Below, piece after piece: positions 30,326-44,849 of a stretch of DNA of 64,000 nucleotides. The position numbers were made by a program, and so were the translations under genes. Position 1 is the first letter of the stretch. Each line of letters starts with the position of its first letter. The notes beneath the pieces are model-generated. The model worked only from the letters and a program-made list of their open reading frames with translations, made no database searches and was not told the origin of the DNA. This stretch comes from Strigamia acuminata (Eukaryota; Arthropoda; Chilopoda; Geophilomorpha; Linotaeniidae). The stretch spans positions 52,151,162 to 52,215,161 of the forward strand of contig OX442314.1 of NCBI GenBank assembly GCA_949358305.1, in the 5' to 3' direction.

Positions 30326-30433
30326 TGTGGTGACCCAGTTGGGTGATTATCCCCCCGAGCGGATACCACCCTTCTGAGTCACTGTAGTGGACGGGTTGTT
30401 CTCCTAGCGTTGGCTCCGCCTCCCCCCCCCCCC
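30326..30433. mobile_element. GC-rich insert with 12-C tract (unit 2)
   Basis: Copy of 18896-19003; the following word reads GGGACAATG instead of GGGCTAATG. Confidence 0.35.
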
Positions 30434-30744
30434 GAATCAGGGACAATGTTGAAAAAAAGTTTGCTTTTCTTCAACAAAGGGAGCCACTTTTTGTTTACTA
30501 GGATGTGACATGTTTCTTTCACTAGATGGAAACCTCGAGCAGGAAGTTAGCTCTTTTTCTCGCGAGTTTTTTTGGTTTTTATTTTTCTTTCGTCCAAGCA
30601 AAAATGTCCGAGTATGGAGATGTTTTATCAAGTTTATTTTTGCTTGATATTTCGAGGTTTATTCAAATGTTGCTGCACCAACTATTGTTGGAAATTTATT
30701 ACTCCATCATGGAATCTTGACTAAAGTTTGAGGTAAACACACAA

Positions 30745-32473
30745 GGGATTTCATACTAAGGTCGAAATAACTAAGGTCGAAATTATTCCTTTTCATAAAA
30801 TATTTTCTTAGTCGTATGTAACTAAGGGCGAAATGATTAAAGTCGAAATTACATATACAGAAATGACTAAGGTTGAAATGAATAAGGTCGAAATCCTGTT
30901 TCTACCTTATTCATGAACAAGGTCGAAATGACTAAGGTCGAAATCCTGTTTCTACCTTATTCATGAATAAGGTCGAATTACAAAATTTTTATATGAATAA
31001 GGTCGAATTACAAAATTTTTATATGAATAAGGTCGAATTACAAAATTTTTATATGAATAAGGTCGAATTACAAAATTTTTATATGAATAAGGTCGAAACA
31101 CAAAAACTCAAAAACTCAAAAACACGAGAATTTCACACGACATAACATAACATAAAAATTGTTTTTTTATCACATGTTTTTGTATTTTCAGGAAACCAGA
31201 GCAGCTTCTAGAACTAACCTTTTTTAATTTTTCTCATTTATTTTGTAAATGTGTAATAAAGTAACTTCATTTTTGCATAAATAAATTTGTTTTTATTTGA
31301 TATTGATCCAGTTTTCTATTGGAATGTTTATTGGCACTATAAAGTGGGTTACTACTGGTAACACACTGGCCTCATCAAACAATGGAGAACCGCGAACACC
31401 TCGTTCAGTTATTTTTCTAAAGTGTGTTCATTACATATTTCTTTTGCAAAAAATAATAAAAAAAAACTTATATCTTGTATGTGTAGACAATTACTAATTC
31501 GTTGTAAAACAAAATGCACAAAAATCTCGATTAAAACTGAAAACACGAGTAAACAATAGTAAGAAACTCTATTAAAACTAGAAAAACACGTAAAAGATGA
31601 TAAAACACCGGTTAAAACTGAAAAAAATAATAAAAACCATGAAAAACTGATTAAAACTTGAAAAAAACCTGAAAAATCATCAAAAATCCGGAAAAAAATG
31701 GGAAAAAAACATTAAAAACCTTAAAAAACGGTTTAAAAATGAAAAAAACCTTAAGAAATCATAAAAAAAATGATAAAAACGAGTTAAAACGATGTGAAAA
31801 ACATGAAAAACCGAACATAAAATGGCGTCGATGTGCTGCAGTGAAGCACCGGGTAAATGCGCATTTTGTAATAGATACGGTATTTTGGGCGGTGTTTTTT
31901 CCATTGTTTGATGAGGCCAGTGTGTTACCAGTAGTAATCCACTTTATAGTGCCAATTAATTAACATTGTAATAAAAAACAGGATCAATATCACAATAAAA
32001 AACAAATTTATTCATGCAAAAATGAAATTACTTTATTACATATTTACAAAATAAAGGAGAAAAATTAAAAAAGGTTAGTTCTAGAAGCTCTGGTTTCCTG
32101 AAAATACAAAAACATGTAATTAAAAAATATTTTTTTTGTTATTAGAGAAAGAGATTTCACATGAGATTCTCGTGTGAAATTCTCGTGTTTTTGAGCTTTT
32201 GAGTTTCGACCTTATTCTTATAAAAATTTTGAGTTTCGACCTTATTCATGAATAAGGTCGAAATTATATATACTGAAATGACTAGGGTCGAAATGACTAA
32301 GGTCGAAATCCTATTTCGATCTTATTCATGAATAAGGTCGAAATGACTAAGGTCGAAATCCTGTTTCGATCTTATTTATGAAGGTCGAAATTACATATAC
32401 GGAAATGACTAGGGTCGAAATGAATAAGGTCGAAATCCTGTTTCGACCTTATTCATTTCGACCCAAGTATTCC
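30745..32473. mobile_element. foldback transposon (unit 2)
   Basis: 1,729 bp, same borders and same ACACACAA duplication as in unit 1. Confidence 0.85.
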
Positions 32474-32539
32474 ACACACAACGAGACCAAAACAAAACAA
32501 TATTTCACTCTACTAAATTTCTAAAATTTCTTCAGCAGA

Positions 32540-32743
32540 TTTAAACGTGCAGTAATTAAAGGACATGACGACACGAGGCGATGGGCGACGCTCAAATGAA
32601 AAACACTAAAAATATTTGTCGAATTTCGAAGTGACATGATCGAAAGAGAAGATCTCGACGTGGATCTGCTGGAGCAAAAGGCCGAAGAACACGATGTTAA
32701 ACTGCGGCTCGTGTTCTCTGACCCGTTGGATTATAGCGAATAA
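32540..32743 (+). pseudogene. LRR C-terminal relic (unit 2)
   Basis: Copy of 21110-21313 without new lesions. Confidence 0.6.
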
Positions 32744-33419
32744 AACGCATATGTTGAATTGATTTTTTTTGTATTCAATAACAAGTACTAATTATATGAT
32801 TAAATACTAATTAATTAATCAAATTTAATTAAGTAAATAATAAATGTGTCATGTTGAACAAGTGCGAATGTTTTTGGTTTTCTTATTGGTTGCATTTGCA
32901 GTGATTAGTGACAGTATGAATGTATCAAACAAACACAATTTGTCTGCAATAGTTTTTTTTTGGTTGTGCTTGTAATTGTAGAGTAAAGAGTGGACGGAAG
33001 ACACGTTAATAGAAACGATTTCTCTTGTCATTGCTGCAGTAATTATGTTGTTTTAATTCTCGTTCTAGTTGATTCGTTTGTTCTTATTGCAGTAGATTTT
33101 GTTGATAGTGAAGAAGTTGACATGTTGATAATTGTTGTATTGTTGTGTCTTGTGCTTAATGTTGATGGATGTAATTGTTGGAGTTAAGAGTGGACTTTAA
33201 TGATTTTATTCAAGAATAAAGGTTGAAGTGGGGAACATATATACAAGAAAAGAAGCAACAAGCAACAAACAACAATGGAATTTTACAATAAACAAATGGA
33301 GTGAACAAAAAGTTTTTATTTTATTGTTTTTGTTTGTAGTAATTTTGTTTAAATTTTGGTCTGACAAAATGACCTTTTATTGTTGTTAAACATTTCCAAC
33401 CTTTTGTTTACTTGTTGCT

Positions 33420-33519
33420 GGAGCATCCGGGGACCATCCGGGGAGCATCCGGGGAGCATCCGGGGAGCATCCGGGGACCATCCGGGGAGCATGTGGGGAC
33501 CGGGGAGCATCCGGAGAGC
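33420..33519 (+). repeat. GC-rich 11-bp minisatellite (unit 2)
   Basis: Same order of GAGC/GACC variants as unit 1. Confidence 0.85.
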
Positions 33520-33539
33520 ACAAACAACTTGTGGCCAAA

Positions 33540-35482
33540 CAACCCCCAAAAGATCTCCAAACGACCTCCAAACAATCTCCAAACGACCTTCAAACAATCT
33601 TCAAATAACTTCCAAATGACTTCCAAACAACGTTCAAATGACCTTCAAATGAGTCCCAAATGATCTCTAAACGACCTTCAAACAACTTTCAGACAACCCC
33701 TAAACAACCTCCAAATGACCTCCAAACAACCTTTAAACGACCTTCAAACGATCTCCAAACGACATTCAAATGATCCCCAAACGACATTCAAATGATCCCC
33801 AAACAATCCCCAAACGACCTCCAAATAACCTCCAAATGACCTCTAAATGACCTTCAAACGACCTTCAAACAACCTTCAAACGACTTCCAAATGATCCTCA
33901 AACATCTCCAAACGACCTTAAAACAACCTTCAAACAATCCTCAAAAAATCTTCAAACGACCTTCAAATGACCCCCAAACGACCTTCAAACGACCTCAAAA
34001 TGACCCTTAAACAACCTTCAAAGGACTCCCAAACGACCTTCAAACCATCTCCAAACGACCTCCAAACAACCTTCAAACGACCTTCAAATGATCCCTAAAC
34101 GATCTCCAAATGATCCCCAAATGACCTTTAAACAACCTCCAAATGACCTTCAATCTTCAAACAACTCCCAAACGATCCTCAAACGACCTCCAAACTATCC
34201 AAACAACCTTCAAATGATCTCCAAATGACCTCCAAACGACCTTCAAACAACCTTCAAACGATCCTCAAAAATTCTTTAAACGACCTTCAAATGACCTCCA
34301 AACAACCTTCAAACAATCCCCAAACGACCTCTAAATGACCTCCAAATGACCTTCAAACAACCTTCAAACAACCTTCAAACGATCATCAAACAATCCTCAA
34401 ACGACCTCCAAACAACCTTCAAACAACCTCTAAATGACCTCCAAACGACCTTCAAACAACCTTCAAACGACTCCCAAATGATCCTCAAACGATCTCCAAA
34501 TGACCTCCAAACAACCTTCAAACGACCTTCAAACGACCTCCAAACAACGTTCAAACGACCTTCAAATGATTCCCAAACGATCTCCAAACGACTTTCAAAC
34601 AAGTTTCAGATGACCCCTGAATGACTCTCAAACGACTCTCAAATGACCTCTAAATGACCCCCAAACAACCTTCAAACGACCTTCAAACGATCCTCAAACA
34701 ACCTTCAAACAACCTCCAAATGACTTTCAAACGACCTCTAAATGATCCTTAAACAATTTTCAAACAACCTTCAAACGACTCCCAAACGACCCTCAAACAA
34801 CTCCCAAATGACCCTCAAACAATCTCCAAATGACCTCCGAACAACCTTCAAACGACCTTCAAACAATCCCTAAACGATCTCTAAACGATCCCCAAACAAC
34901 CTTTAAACAACCTCAAAATGACCTTCAACCTTTAAACAACTTCTAAAGGACATTCAAACGACCTCCAAAGTATCCAAACAACCTTCAAATGACCTTCAAA
35001 CAACCCTTAAACAATCCCCAAACAACCTTCAAATGACTTCCAAACGACCCTCAAACAATCTCCAAATGACCTTCAAACAACCTTCAAACGATCCCTAAAC
35101 GATCTCCAAATGACCTTTAAACAATCCCAAGTAATCCCCAAACAACCTTTAAACGACCTACAAACGACCTTAAAACAACTTTCAAACGACTCTCAAACAA
35201 CCCTTAAACGACCTCCAAACTATCCAAACGACCTTCAAATGATCTTCAAATGACCTCCAAACAAGCTTCAAATGACCTTTAAACAATCCTTAAATGATCT
35301 CCAAACAACCTTCAAACAATCCCCAAATGACCCCCAAATGACCTCCAAACGACCTTCAAACGACCTTCAAACGACCTTCAAATGATCTTCAAATGACCTC
35401 CAAACAAGTTTCAAATGACCTTTAAACAATCCTTAAATGATCTCCAAACAACCTTCAAACGACCTCCAAAGGACCCCCAAAT
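33540..35482 (-). repeat. 11-bp-period minisatellite (unit 2)
   Basis: Same length as unit 1, with scattered substitutions (for example CAAAGGACTCC near 34020). Confidence 0.9.
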
Positions 35483-35670
35483 AGAGATGTGCAATTTAGA
35501 ACAATTCTTTGAAGGAAACTGACAAGGCACGAGTTTTTTGTTTAGCGATTTTTAAAATTGACGTAATAATCGCACATGAAAATGCACCTTTAGGCCGTTG
35601 TCATGTCAGAATTTTTAAATGTTGACTTCAAAACAGAGAAGAACACAACACAGATTTCACCGTGCCTGAC

Positions 35671-35799
35671 ACTGGAAAAAAAATATGGCTTTACAAATTG
35701 TAAATGTGTCAAAAGTTAATGTGTAAATGTGAGCTTTACAGTTTTTGTAATTAACTTTTCAGCAATTAAAAGACGTTTAAAGCCATATTTTTTTCCAGT
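35671..35799. mobile_element. 129-bp MITE (unit 2)
   Basis: Same ends as in unit 1. Confidence 0.75.
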
Positions 35800-36336
35800 T
35801 TCATCCTCCGAAAACTTTTTCAAAACGCCATATTCTTTAATGTCTCCATGTTAAATTTTTGCTGAATAAATTCTAGACAACTTAATAGTTTTAAACTTGA
35901 TGCTTAGAAATTTGTATATCCCGTTTTCGAAATATCTGCTTCTGTTTTAATTTTCAACAACAGTTACTGCAGCAACAGGTGAACAAAGGTCTATTACATA
36001 TAAAAACATCAAACAAACGGTTTATTTTGCAGCACCATTGTTGAATGCTTAGTTTTTCATGCAGAAAATGATGAAACTCATTCGTAACATTAAACTGCCA
36101 CCAGGTTTGCCGCAGAAATTTTGCATTTTTTCAACAGATCTGTTGGAAAATGCAAAATTTCCATTTAGTTCCATTTGTTGAAAATAAATATAAATAAATA
36201 TTGATTTCAGACAAAATTCATAAAAAAGGTTTGTTCCGGATCTAGATAAGACCCTTGTTCCACATGACATGTTTACTTTTTATTTTTGAAGACAAACAAA
36301 TCGAATTAATGCAGACACGGATCCTCTGACAACTAG

Positions 36337-37258
36337 TTAGGCGCCATCATTGCCACCGCCAAGAACATTATCCACAAGTGCAAAATAGGCTGGGTCTTCA
36401 AATCCTATCTGCAGGATCACTCCGTGTTTTTTAGCAGTACTAACTCCGTCAGATTCTGTGCGAATGGATAGAATATATAGTAGAATTAAAACAAATTCTT
36501 TGTAAGAATGTCACGCACAGGAATAGGCTGTTGTATGTGCATGTCTATTGGATTTAACAATAGTGTGCATACACATTTCTCTTCTACGGAATGGGTTTAT
36601 TATAAAGCATTTTTTGTATGAAAAAATGTACTTTTATGCAATTTTTGTTAAGAAATGCAATTTTTGTTAGGAAATTCAATTTTTGCTCTCCAAGATGCCA
36701 TTTTGCACCTCAAAATGCTATTTTTGCACAACAAAAGCATATTCCTGCCTGCAAATGCATTTCTTTGCATGAAAATACACTTTTCTGTTAATACACAATT
36801 TTCAGACCAATTTTTAGTAACATAATAATTTGTTGTCTTTTCTGACTATTCCTTCCCTCTAAACAATAATTTCAAATCCCATCACTGTGTGCAGACATTT
36901 CTCTTCGCCTACTCACTTCCAACTTGTGGCCACAAACGCTAAACAAAAAATCTAAATCAAAACTTGGACTCATAAACAGCAACATCAGTGATTTCTGCTC
37001 TTCGTGCACAAACGGAGCAACGTCCCACGCCTCTGGCAGGCGAACACTTTTGTCCCAAAAGTACGAGTCATTCAACCTCATGAAAAATAGAATTCACAAC
37101 GTCAAGAATCACCGCGAATTTCCCAGTATCTCGTCAGCCTGTCCAGCAATGACTTCATCGAAGTAATCCGCTAATTCCAGTGTGGTAGTCACTCGATCGT
37201 CCTCCATTTCTTCAACAGGCCGTTGAATAAGACTCCCGAAAAGAATTTTAATAGACAT
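36337..37258 (-). pseudogene. second paralog, LRR-less remnant (unit 2)
   Basis: Same predicted exons as 24905-25826, shifted by 11,432 bp, with no added lesion. Confidence 0.65.
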
Positions 37259-37498
37259 TTTGTTTAATGATTGTATTTCCGATCCTGTCGCGATGTTCCG
37301 GCGTGAGATTTTGGTCTTGGTCGGGCAGTTTTACCTTAGCTGAAGCACAACGTCTGAGTTTGGATGAGTTCTAGCGCGCTTATTACTCGTTTAACAATTC
37401 GAGGTTTGTTTATCTGTCGCTGTAGTAACTATTGTTAACAGTTTTAGCATTCCATGTTGGAATTTTGGTCGTAAAGTTTAAAAAATGTTTTATCTAAA

Positions 37499-37527
37499 AT
37501 GTATTCGGAAAAATCGAACATGAAGAC
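37499..37527 (+). pseudogene. interrupted exon-1 start (unit 2)
   Basis: Nine codons ahead of the LTR-like element, as in unit 1. Confidence 0.65.
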
Positions 37528-38262
37528 CCCCCTGAAAAGAGCCTGCCCGAAGGGAGTGAGGCGGCTGGTGGTCAGCCCCCATTGGCTGTGACTGGCCCCT
37601 CACCCCAGTGTATAAAAGGTGGGGTTTCTCGCCCCGAGTCAGAACTTACACAAACGACACCAAGAACACAGCAACTACCTCACCGTCAGGCCAACTTCAA
37701 GTACAAGTTAGGATTGATCGAGGACCGCTGAGTAAAGTGCAACTGTAACTCTCACGAATTTACCTGAAAACTACTCCAGCGAAAGCTAGAGAATAGTCCT
37801 TGTAAATTCATATCGAATAATTGCCCTACGATTATTCCGCCACCGAAGTGTCCGAGCGCTTTGTAAGGAACCCCCAGTTCCCGGTCGAAACCTTGAGACG
37901 CTAAACACAACCCCTAGACAACAGGCACGGATAGAAGACTCGAAAGAGCATTCCACCGCGTCTGTGAACGACGAATCCGTGACGAATTAACGACAACTCG
38001 AGACGCCACTATTGTTCGGCCGACCACGCGGAACTGAGGACGCCATCTTGAGAAATCCTGTGTTCGACTCTGACCAAGTCGACTCTAGAATTGTTACTGA
38101 GTGTAGTTGTATTTTAAGGCATAACGCCTATTGAATAAATTACTTGTTCATTTACATACATTTAGTATTCATTTGGATATTTACATAATAGATCACAGGT
38201 AAAGTATCACACGTTAGCTCACTTAAGTAGTATTAATACCTATACGAAGTAGGACCCGACAC
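37528..38262 (+). mobile_element. LTR-like element, 735 bp (unit 2)
   Basis: Identical layout and length to 26096-26830. Confidence 0.5.
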
Positions 38263-39210
38263 ATTTAATAGTGAAATTTTAGTTTGCGTTGGTTTGTGTT
38301 TATACCACAAAACGTTTTTTAAACTCTACGACCAAAATTCCAACATTGAATGAATAAACTGTTAATAATAGTTACTGCAGCGACAGATAAACAAACCTCG
38401 AATTGTTAAACAAGTAATAAGCGCGCTAGAACTCATCCAAACTCAGACATTGTGCAACAGAAAAACGCACGTTGTTGGTTTGCAAACTGCAGCAACTGTG
38501 TGATTATTTTAAAATAAAGAATCCGTGGCACATGAAAAATTAAAACATATGCGATTACAAAGTGAGAGTAATGAGTTATAAGAGATTGCAAACATGGGGT
38601 AAATAGGTGAGTGGCGCCATCTATGGAGAAGCAATAGTAACACCAGTTTTTGTCTGAAACTGTTTTTTCTGCAAATCCATTTTTTTTCTTCAAAATGCTA
38701 GAACTGGGGACTAGGACTGGGGCCTTGGCGGGGACTCGGTTGCGGGAGCGGGCGACTGTTGGGGCGCTCGTAAACCATGCGGGGGGAGGGTTAGTCGTCC
38801 TCGACTGTCACGACGCCAAACGTTGTGCTAATGTGTGCAAAACGTTCGCTAAACGTTCGCAAAGCTGCAGCAAAACTATTTTAGTAAAATAGAAGTAAGT
38901 TAGTAGTGGTAATATTAGTTTTTTCTTTCCAAATTTAGTTTTTTTTGGCTGAAGTTGGCACCACATTCACATTCGCCAAAACTACAGATAAAACAAACAC
39001 AAAATACACAAACACTTAAATTAGATGACAATTGTTTCAAAACTTTTTGATTTAAGTCAAAATTCACCAAAAATTCTTTCCGTCGGTTATTGAACAAGTT
39101 TTGACATAATATAAAGTATTCACAGACATGGCATATTTACTTTTAATTTTGAAATACAAAAAAAAAAAAAAATATCGATTTAATGCACACACGCAACCTC
39201 TGACAACTCG

Positions 39211-41104
39211 TTAGTCGCCCAGGTCGCTGCCGTCGTCGTCGCTCTCAATGTCGGTCCATTCGTCGCTGTCGTCGTCCTCAGCGGGCAAGAACTGTAGCTG
39301 CAGGTGCACCCCGTGTTTCTCAGCCGTTTGCTGCATCATACGATCGTCGAAAAGGTGTCTTCTAACCTCATCAACGCGCAAACTCACGTCTAACTCGACC
39401 AGAGAATCGATTTTGCACAGACCCTCAATCGCTGACGGTCCCAACAAATAATAAGATTGATCAAGTCGCAAACGTTTTAGTTTCTTCTTCGCCATAAACT
39501 CGACAAACTTGCGTGCTATTTTATCACTAAAACCACAGCAATTGTGAAGTCCAAGCTTCTCCAGATTCGGACACATGTCCAACAACTGGAAAAAATAACC
39601 GGAAGAAAGCCAAACATCCAAGGGCCCACTTATAGAAAATTCAACTAATTTCTCCAAATACAAATTACGATCAAACACGTCATTTCTGATGACACTCCTG
39701 CTCATGCTAACATACAAGTAGGTCAAATCCTTGAATTTCGTCAAACTGAGCAGCACTTTGAAGGTGAAAACGTCCAAACTGATGGTGATGCTGCAAACTT
39801 TCGGACACGTGAGCACGGCGATGTCCAGCACATCTTCAATGGAGTGATCGGTGGACATTGGCAGGAAATCCAATTCTCTCAGGTTGTATTGCTGTGGTGG
39901 CGAGTCTAATGGCAACAGCGCCATGAACCAATCACTGTATTCAAAATATCCCATGACTTCAATCGATGTCATCGTGTTCAATACAAAGCGGTGGCAGTCC
40001 ACTGAAATGTCCTCACCGTAAAATTTGAATACTCGCAACGTCTTTCTGAGTGCGGAATCTTCTGCGCACAGTTTTCTCACAAAAACTTGTGTGGTTTCAT
40101 TGATAAAAAGCTCAACGAGTGACAGTTGGGCGATGTGTATGGCCGAGTCGTCATCAACAACACCGCCGGGAATACCAAGTTCCTTTAGATTTGGCATTAT
40201 ACGGCAAATTTCTTTGCAAGCACTGGCTGGGAGGGGACTTTTCGTGGGAAGATATAAGTCTGTCAGATTCTGTGCGATAAATACAATTAGAAGAATTAAA
40301 ACAAAGAATGTCGCACATTTTCTATTAATTACAGACAAAATACATTTTACAAGAGAAAGTTTTTGTCGGATAAAACATTTTTTCTGAAAACTGTTTTTTT
40401 TCTTTCAATATTATATTTTTTCTGCAAATCCATTTTTTTTTTTACCTCAAAATGTATTTTTTTGTTCGCAATACATTTTTATCTGTTTGCAAATGCACTT
40501 TTTCATTTAAAAATGCAGTTTTTTCATTTGCAATTGCATTTTTTAAATCTCAAAATGCATTTAACTACTCCATATTTTATGTGTATTTTATGCTAAAAAA
40601 AAGGGTCATTCTGTATTTTTAATATTTAGTCTATTTTTCTTCGAATTTAATCATTTTTCGTCTTTATTAACAAAAAAATCAAGTTTCGTCACTGTCTGCG
40701 TGAAATCAATTTGCGTTTGATACTCACTGTCAATTTGTGGCCACTAATTTGAAGTAAAAATTCCAAATCAAAATTTGGACTGGAAAATATCATATGAAGT
40801 CTTCTCTGATGTAGATGAAGAAATGGAACAACGTCCCACGCTTGTCGCTCGCGAATTTTGTTGTCCCAAAAATTTGAACACAACCTCGTCAGCACGTCGT
40901 CGCGAAGAGAAAAAGCTAAATTGGACGTGTGTTATTGATAATTATGAAATAAATACACAAATTCAAGTGTAACTTACGTAGGTCATCGAAATAAGTGATT
41001 AGTTGCACCGTATTTGTCATTTGAACGGCGTCAATTTCCTCAACGTTCCGTTGAATCATACAGCCGAAAAGAGTTTTAATTGCAAAGTCCCTTAATGTCT
41101 CCAT
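39211..41104 (-). CDS. ZYG11-like leucine-rich-repeat protein, copy 3 (A/B recombinant)
   Basis: Exons 41104-40978, 40915-40728 and 40269-39211, 457 aa. The first part of the LRR exon is type A as in copy 1 (TKSPLPAS, ELGIPGGVVDDD, GEDISVDCHRF, YFEYSDW); from SPPQQYN onward it is type B as in copies 2, 4 and 5 (SITISLDV, RSVIRND, YYLLGPSAIEG). The switch lies between about 39903 and 39930. The frame stays open, so the product is a chimera of two LRR variants. Confidence 0.65.
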
Positions 41105-41555
41105 TTTCGATTCTGCTCATGAAATAGACAATCAAATAGTGAAATTTCCAACAATAGTTACTCTGGTAACAAGTAAACAAAGAGAGGCAAATGTTTAACA
41201 ACAATAAAAGATTATTCTGCCTTGCCAAAAGGAAATTTAAAAAAGAAATTACCGGTATCACAAACCAAAACAATAAAATAAAAAGTTGTTGTTCACTCTA
41301 TGTGTTTATTGTAAATTCCATTGTTGTTTGTTGCTTCATGCTTCTTTTCTTGAGTGATGTGTGAATATGTTCCCCACTTTAACCTTTTCTCACAAATCTT
41401 GAATAAAATCATTAAAGTCTACTTTTAATTCCAACAATGAATGGTTTCCTATTAAAACTGTTGTTTCAGTTGAAGAAAGTTGTTACTCAACAACTTTCGA
41501 TATAATATAAAGTCTACATCACTATTTATTCTCAAATACAAAAAAAAATATCGAT

Positions 41556-41747
41556 TTAATGCAGACACGAAACCTCTGACAAATCCGTGCCACACTCACG
41601 TAGTTTATCGAAATAAGTGATTAATTGCAACATATTTTCCATCTGAGCCTCTTCCATTACTTCGACGTTCCATTGTATAATACGATCGAAGATTGTTTGT
41701 GTCGCCATGTCCTGTAATGTCTTCATGTTCGATTTTTCCGAATACAT
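41556..41747 (-). pseudogene. exon-1 remnant, 63 codons (unit 3)
   Basis: Frame open, identical in protein to the unit 2 copy. Confidence 0.7.
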
Positions 41748-41757
41748 TTTAGACATT

Positions 41758-41865
41758 TGTGGTGACCCAGTTGGGTGATTATCCCCCCGAGCGGATACCA
41801 CCCTTCTGAGTCACTGTAGTGGACGGGTTGTTCTCCTAGCGTTGGCTCCGCCTCCCCCCCCCCCC
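41758..41865. mobile_element. GC-rich insert with 12-C tract (unit 3)
   Basis: Copy of 18896-19003. Confidence 0.35.
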
Positions 41866-42176
41866 GAATCAGGGCTAATGTTGAAAAAAAGTTTGCTTTT
41901 CTTCAACAAAGGGAGCCACTTTTTGTTTACTAGGATGTGACATGTTTCTTTCACTAGATGGAAACCTCGAGCAGGAAGTTAGCTCTTTTTCTCGCGAGTT
42001 TTTTTGGTTTTTATTTTTCTTTCGTCCAAGCAAAAATGTCCGAGTATGGAGATGTTTTATCAAGTTTATTTTTGCTTGATATTTCGAGGTTTATTCAAAT
42101 GTTGCTGCACCAACTATTGTTGGAAATTTATTACTCCATCATGGAATCTTGACTAAAGTTTGAGGTAAACACACAA

Positions 42177-43905
42177 GGGATTTCATACTAAGGTCGAAAT
42201 AACTAAGGTCGAAATTATTCCTTTTCATAAAATATTTTCTTAGTCGTATGTAACTAAGGGCGAAATGATTAAAGTCGAAATTACATATACAGAAATGACT
42301 AAGGTTGAAATGAATAAGGTCGAAATCCTGTTTCTACCTTATTCATGAACAAGGTCGAAATGACTAAGGTCGAAATCCTGTTTCTACCTTATTCATGAAT
42401 AAGGTCGAATTACAAAATTTTTATATGAATAAGGTCGAATTACAAAATTTTTATATGAATAAGGTCGAATTACAAAATTTTTATATGAATAAGGTCGAAT
42501 TACAAAATTTTTATATGAATAAGGTCGAAACACAAAAACTCAAAAACTCAAAAACACGAGAATTTCACACGACATAACATAACATAAAAATTGTTTTTTT
42601 ATCACATGTTTTTGTATTTTCAGGAAACCAGAGCAGCTTCTAGAACTAACCTTTTTTAATTTTTCTCATTTATTTTGTAAATGTGTAATAAAGTAACTTC
42701 ATTTTTGCATAAATAAATTTGTTTTTATTTGATATTGATCCAGTTTTCTATTGGAATGTTTATTGGCACTATAAAGTGGGTTACTACTGGTAACACACTG
42801 GCCTCATCAAACAATGGAGAACCGCGAACACCTCGTTCAGTTATTTTTCTAAAGTGTGTTCATTACATATTTCTTTTGCAAAAAATAATAAAAAAAAACT
42901 TATATCTTGTATGTGTAGACAATTACTAATTCGTTGTAAAACAAAATGCACAAAAATCTCGATTAAAACTGAAAACACGAGTAAACAATAGTAAGAAACT
43001 CTATTAAAACTAGAAAAACACGTAAAAGATGATAAAACACCGGTTAAAACTGAAAAAAATAATAAAAACCATGAAAAACTGATTAAAACTTGAAAAAAAC
43101 CTGAAAAATCATCAAAAATCCGGAAAAAAATGGGAAAAAAACATTAAAAACCTTAAAAAACGGTTTAAAAATGAAAAAAACCTTAAGAAATCATAAAAAA
43201 AATGATAAAAACGAGTTAAAACGATGTGAAAAACATGAAAAACCGAACATAAAATGGCGTCGATGTGCTGCAGTGAAGCACCGGGTAAATGCGCATTTTG
43301 TAATAGATACGGTATTTTGGGCGGTGTTTTTTCCATTGTTTGATGAGGCCAGTGTGTTACCAGTAGTAATCCACTTTATAGTGCCAATTAATTAACATTG
43401 TAATAAAAAACAGGATCAATATCACAATAAAAAACAAATTTATTCATGCAAAAATGAAATTACTTTATTACATATTTACAAAATAAAGGAGAAAAATTAA
43501 AAAAGGTTAGTTCTAGAAGCTCTGGTTTCCTGAAAATACAAAAACATGTAATTAAAAAATATTTTTTTTGTTATTAGAGAAAGAGATTTCACATGAGATT
43601 CTCGTGTGAAATTCTCGTGTTTTTGAGCTTTTGAGTTTCGACCTTATTCTTATAAAAATTTTGAGTTTCGACCTTATTCATGAATAAGGTCGAAATTATA
43701 TATACTGAAATGACTAGGGTCGAAATGACTAAGGTCGAAATCCTATTTCGATCTTATTCATGAATAAGGTCGAAATGACTAAGGTCGAAATCCTGTTTCG
43801 ATCTTATTTATGAAGGTTGAAATTACATATACGGAAATGACTAGGGTCGAAATGAATAAGGTCGAAATCCTGTTTCGACCTTATTCATTTCGACCCAAGT
43901 ATTCC
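42177..43905. mobile_element. foldback transposon (unit 3)
   Basis: 1,729 bp; one AAGGTTGAAAT variant near 43816 is private to this copy. Confidence 0.85.
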
Positions 43906-43971
43906 ACACACAACGAGACCAAAACAAAACAATATTTCACTCTACTAAATTTCTAAAATTTCTTCAGCAGA

Positions 43972-44175
43972 TTTAAACGTGCAGTAATTAAAGGACATGA
44001 CGACACGAGGCGATGGGCGACGCTCAAATGAAAAACACTAAAAATATTTGTCGAATTTCGAAGTGACATGATCGAAAGAGAAGATCTCGACGTGGATCTG
44101 CTGGAGCAAAAGGCCGAAGAACACGATGTTAAACTGCGGCTCGTGTTCTCTGACCCGTTGGATTATAGCGAATAA
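43972..44175 (+). pseudogene. LRR C-terminal relic (unit 3)
   Basis: Copy of 21110-21313. Confidence 0.6.
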
Positions 44176-44849
44176 AACGCATATGTTGAATTGATTTTTT
44201 TTGTATTCAATAACAAGTACTAATTATATGATTAAATACTAATTAATTAATCAAATTTAATTAAGTAAATAATAAATGTGTCATGTTGAACAAGTGCGAA
44301 TGTTTTTGGTTTTCTTATTGGTTGCATTTGCAGTGATTAGTGACAGTATGAATGTATCAAACAAACACAATTTGTCTGCAATAGTTTTTTTTTGGTTGTG
44401 CTTGTAATTGTAGAGTAAAGAGTGGACGGAAGACACGTTAATAGAAACGATTTCTCTTGTCATTGCTGCAGTAATTATGTTGTTTTAATTCTCGTTCTAG
44501 TTGATTCGTTTGTTCTTATTGCAGTAGATTTTGTTGATAGTGAAGAAGTTGACATGTTGATAATTGTTGTATTGTTGTGTCTTGTGCTTAATGTTGATGG
44601 ATGTAATTGTTGGAGTTAAGAGTGGACTTTAATGATTTTATTCAAGAATAAAGGTTGAAGTGGGGAACATATACAAGAAAAGAAGCAACAAGCAACAAAC
44701 AACAATGGAATTTTACAATAAACAAATGGAGTGAACAAAAAGTTTTTATTTTATTGTTTTTGTTTGTAGTAATTTTGTTTAAATTTTGGTCTGACAAAAT
44801 GACCTTTTATTGTTGTTAAACATTTCCAACCTTTTGTTTACTTGTTGCT

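Larger units (their letters stand above)
27779..39210. repeat. tandem unit 2 (11,432 bp)
   Basis: Direct repeat of unit 1, differing by isolated substitutions and small indels such as an extra AT near 33240. Confidence 0.9.
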
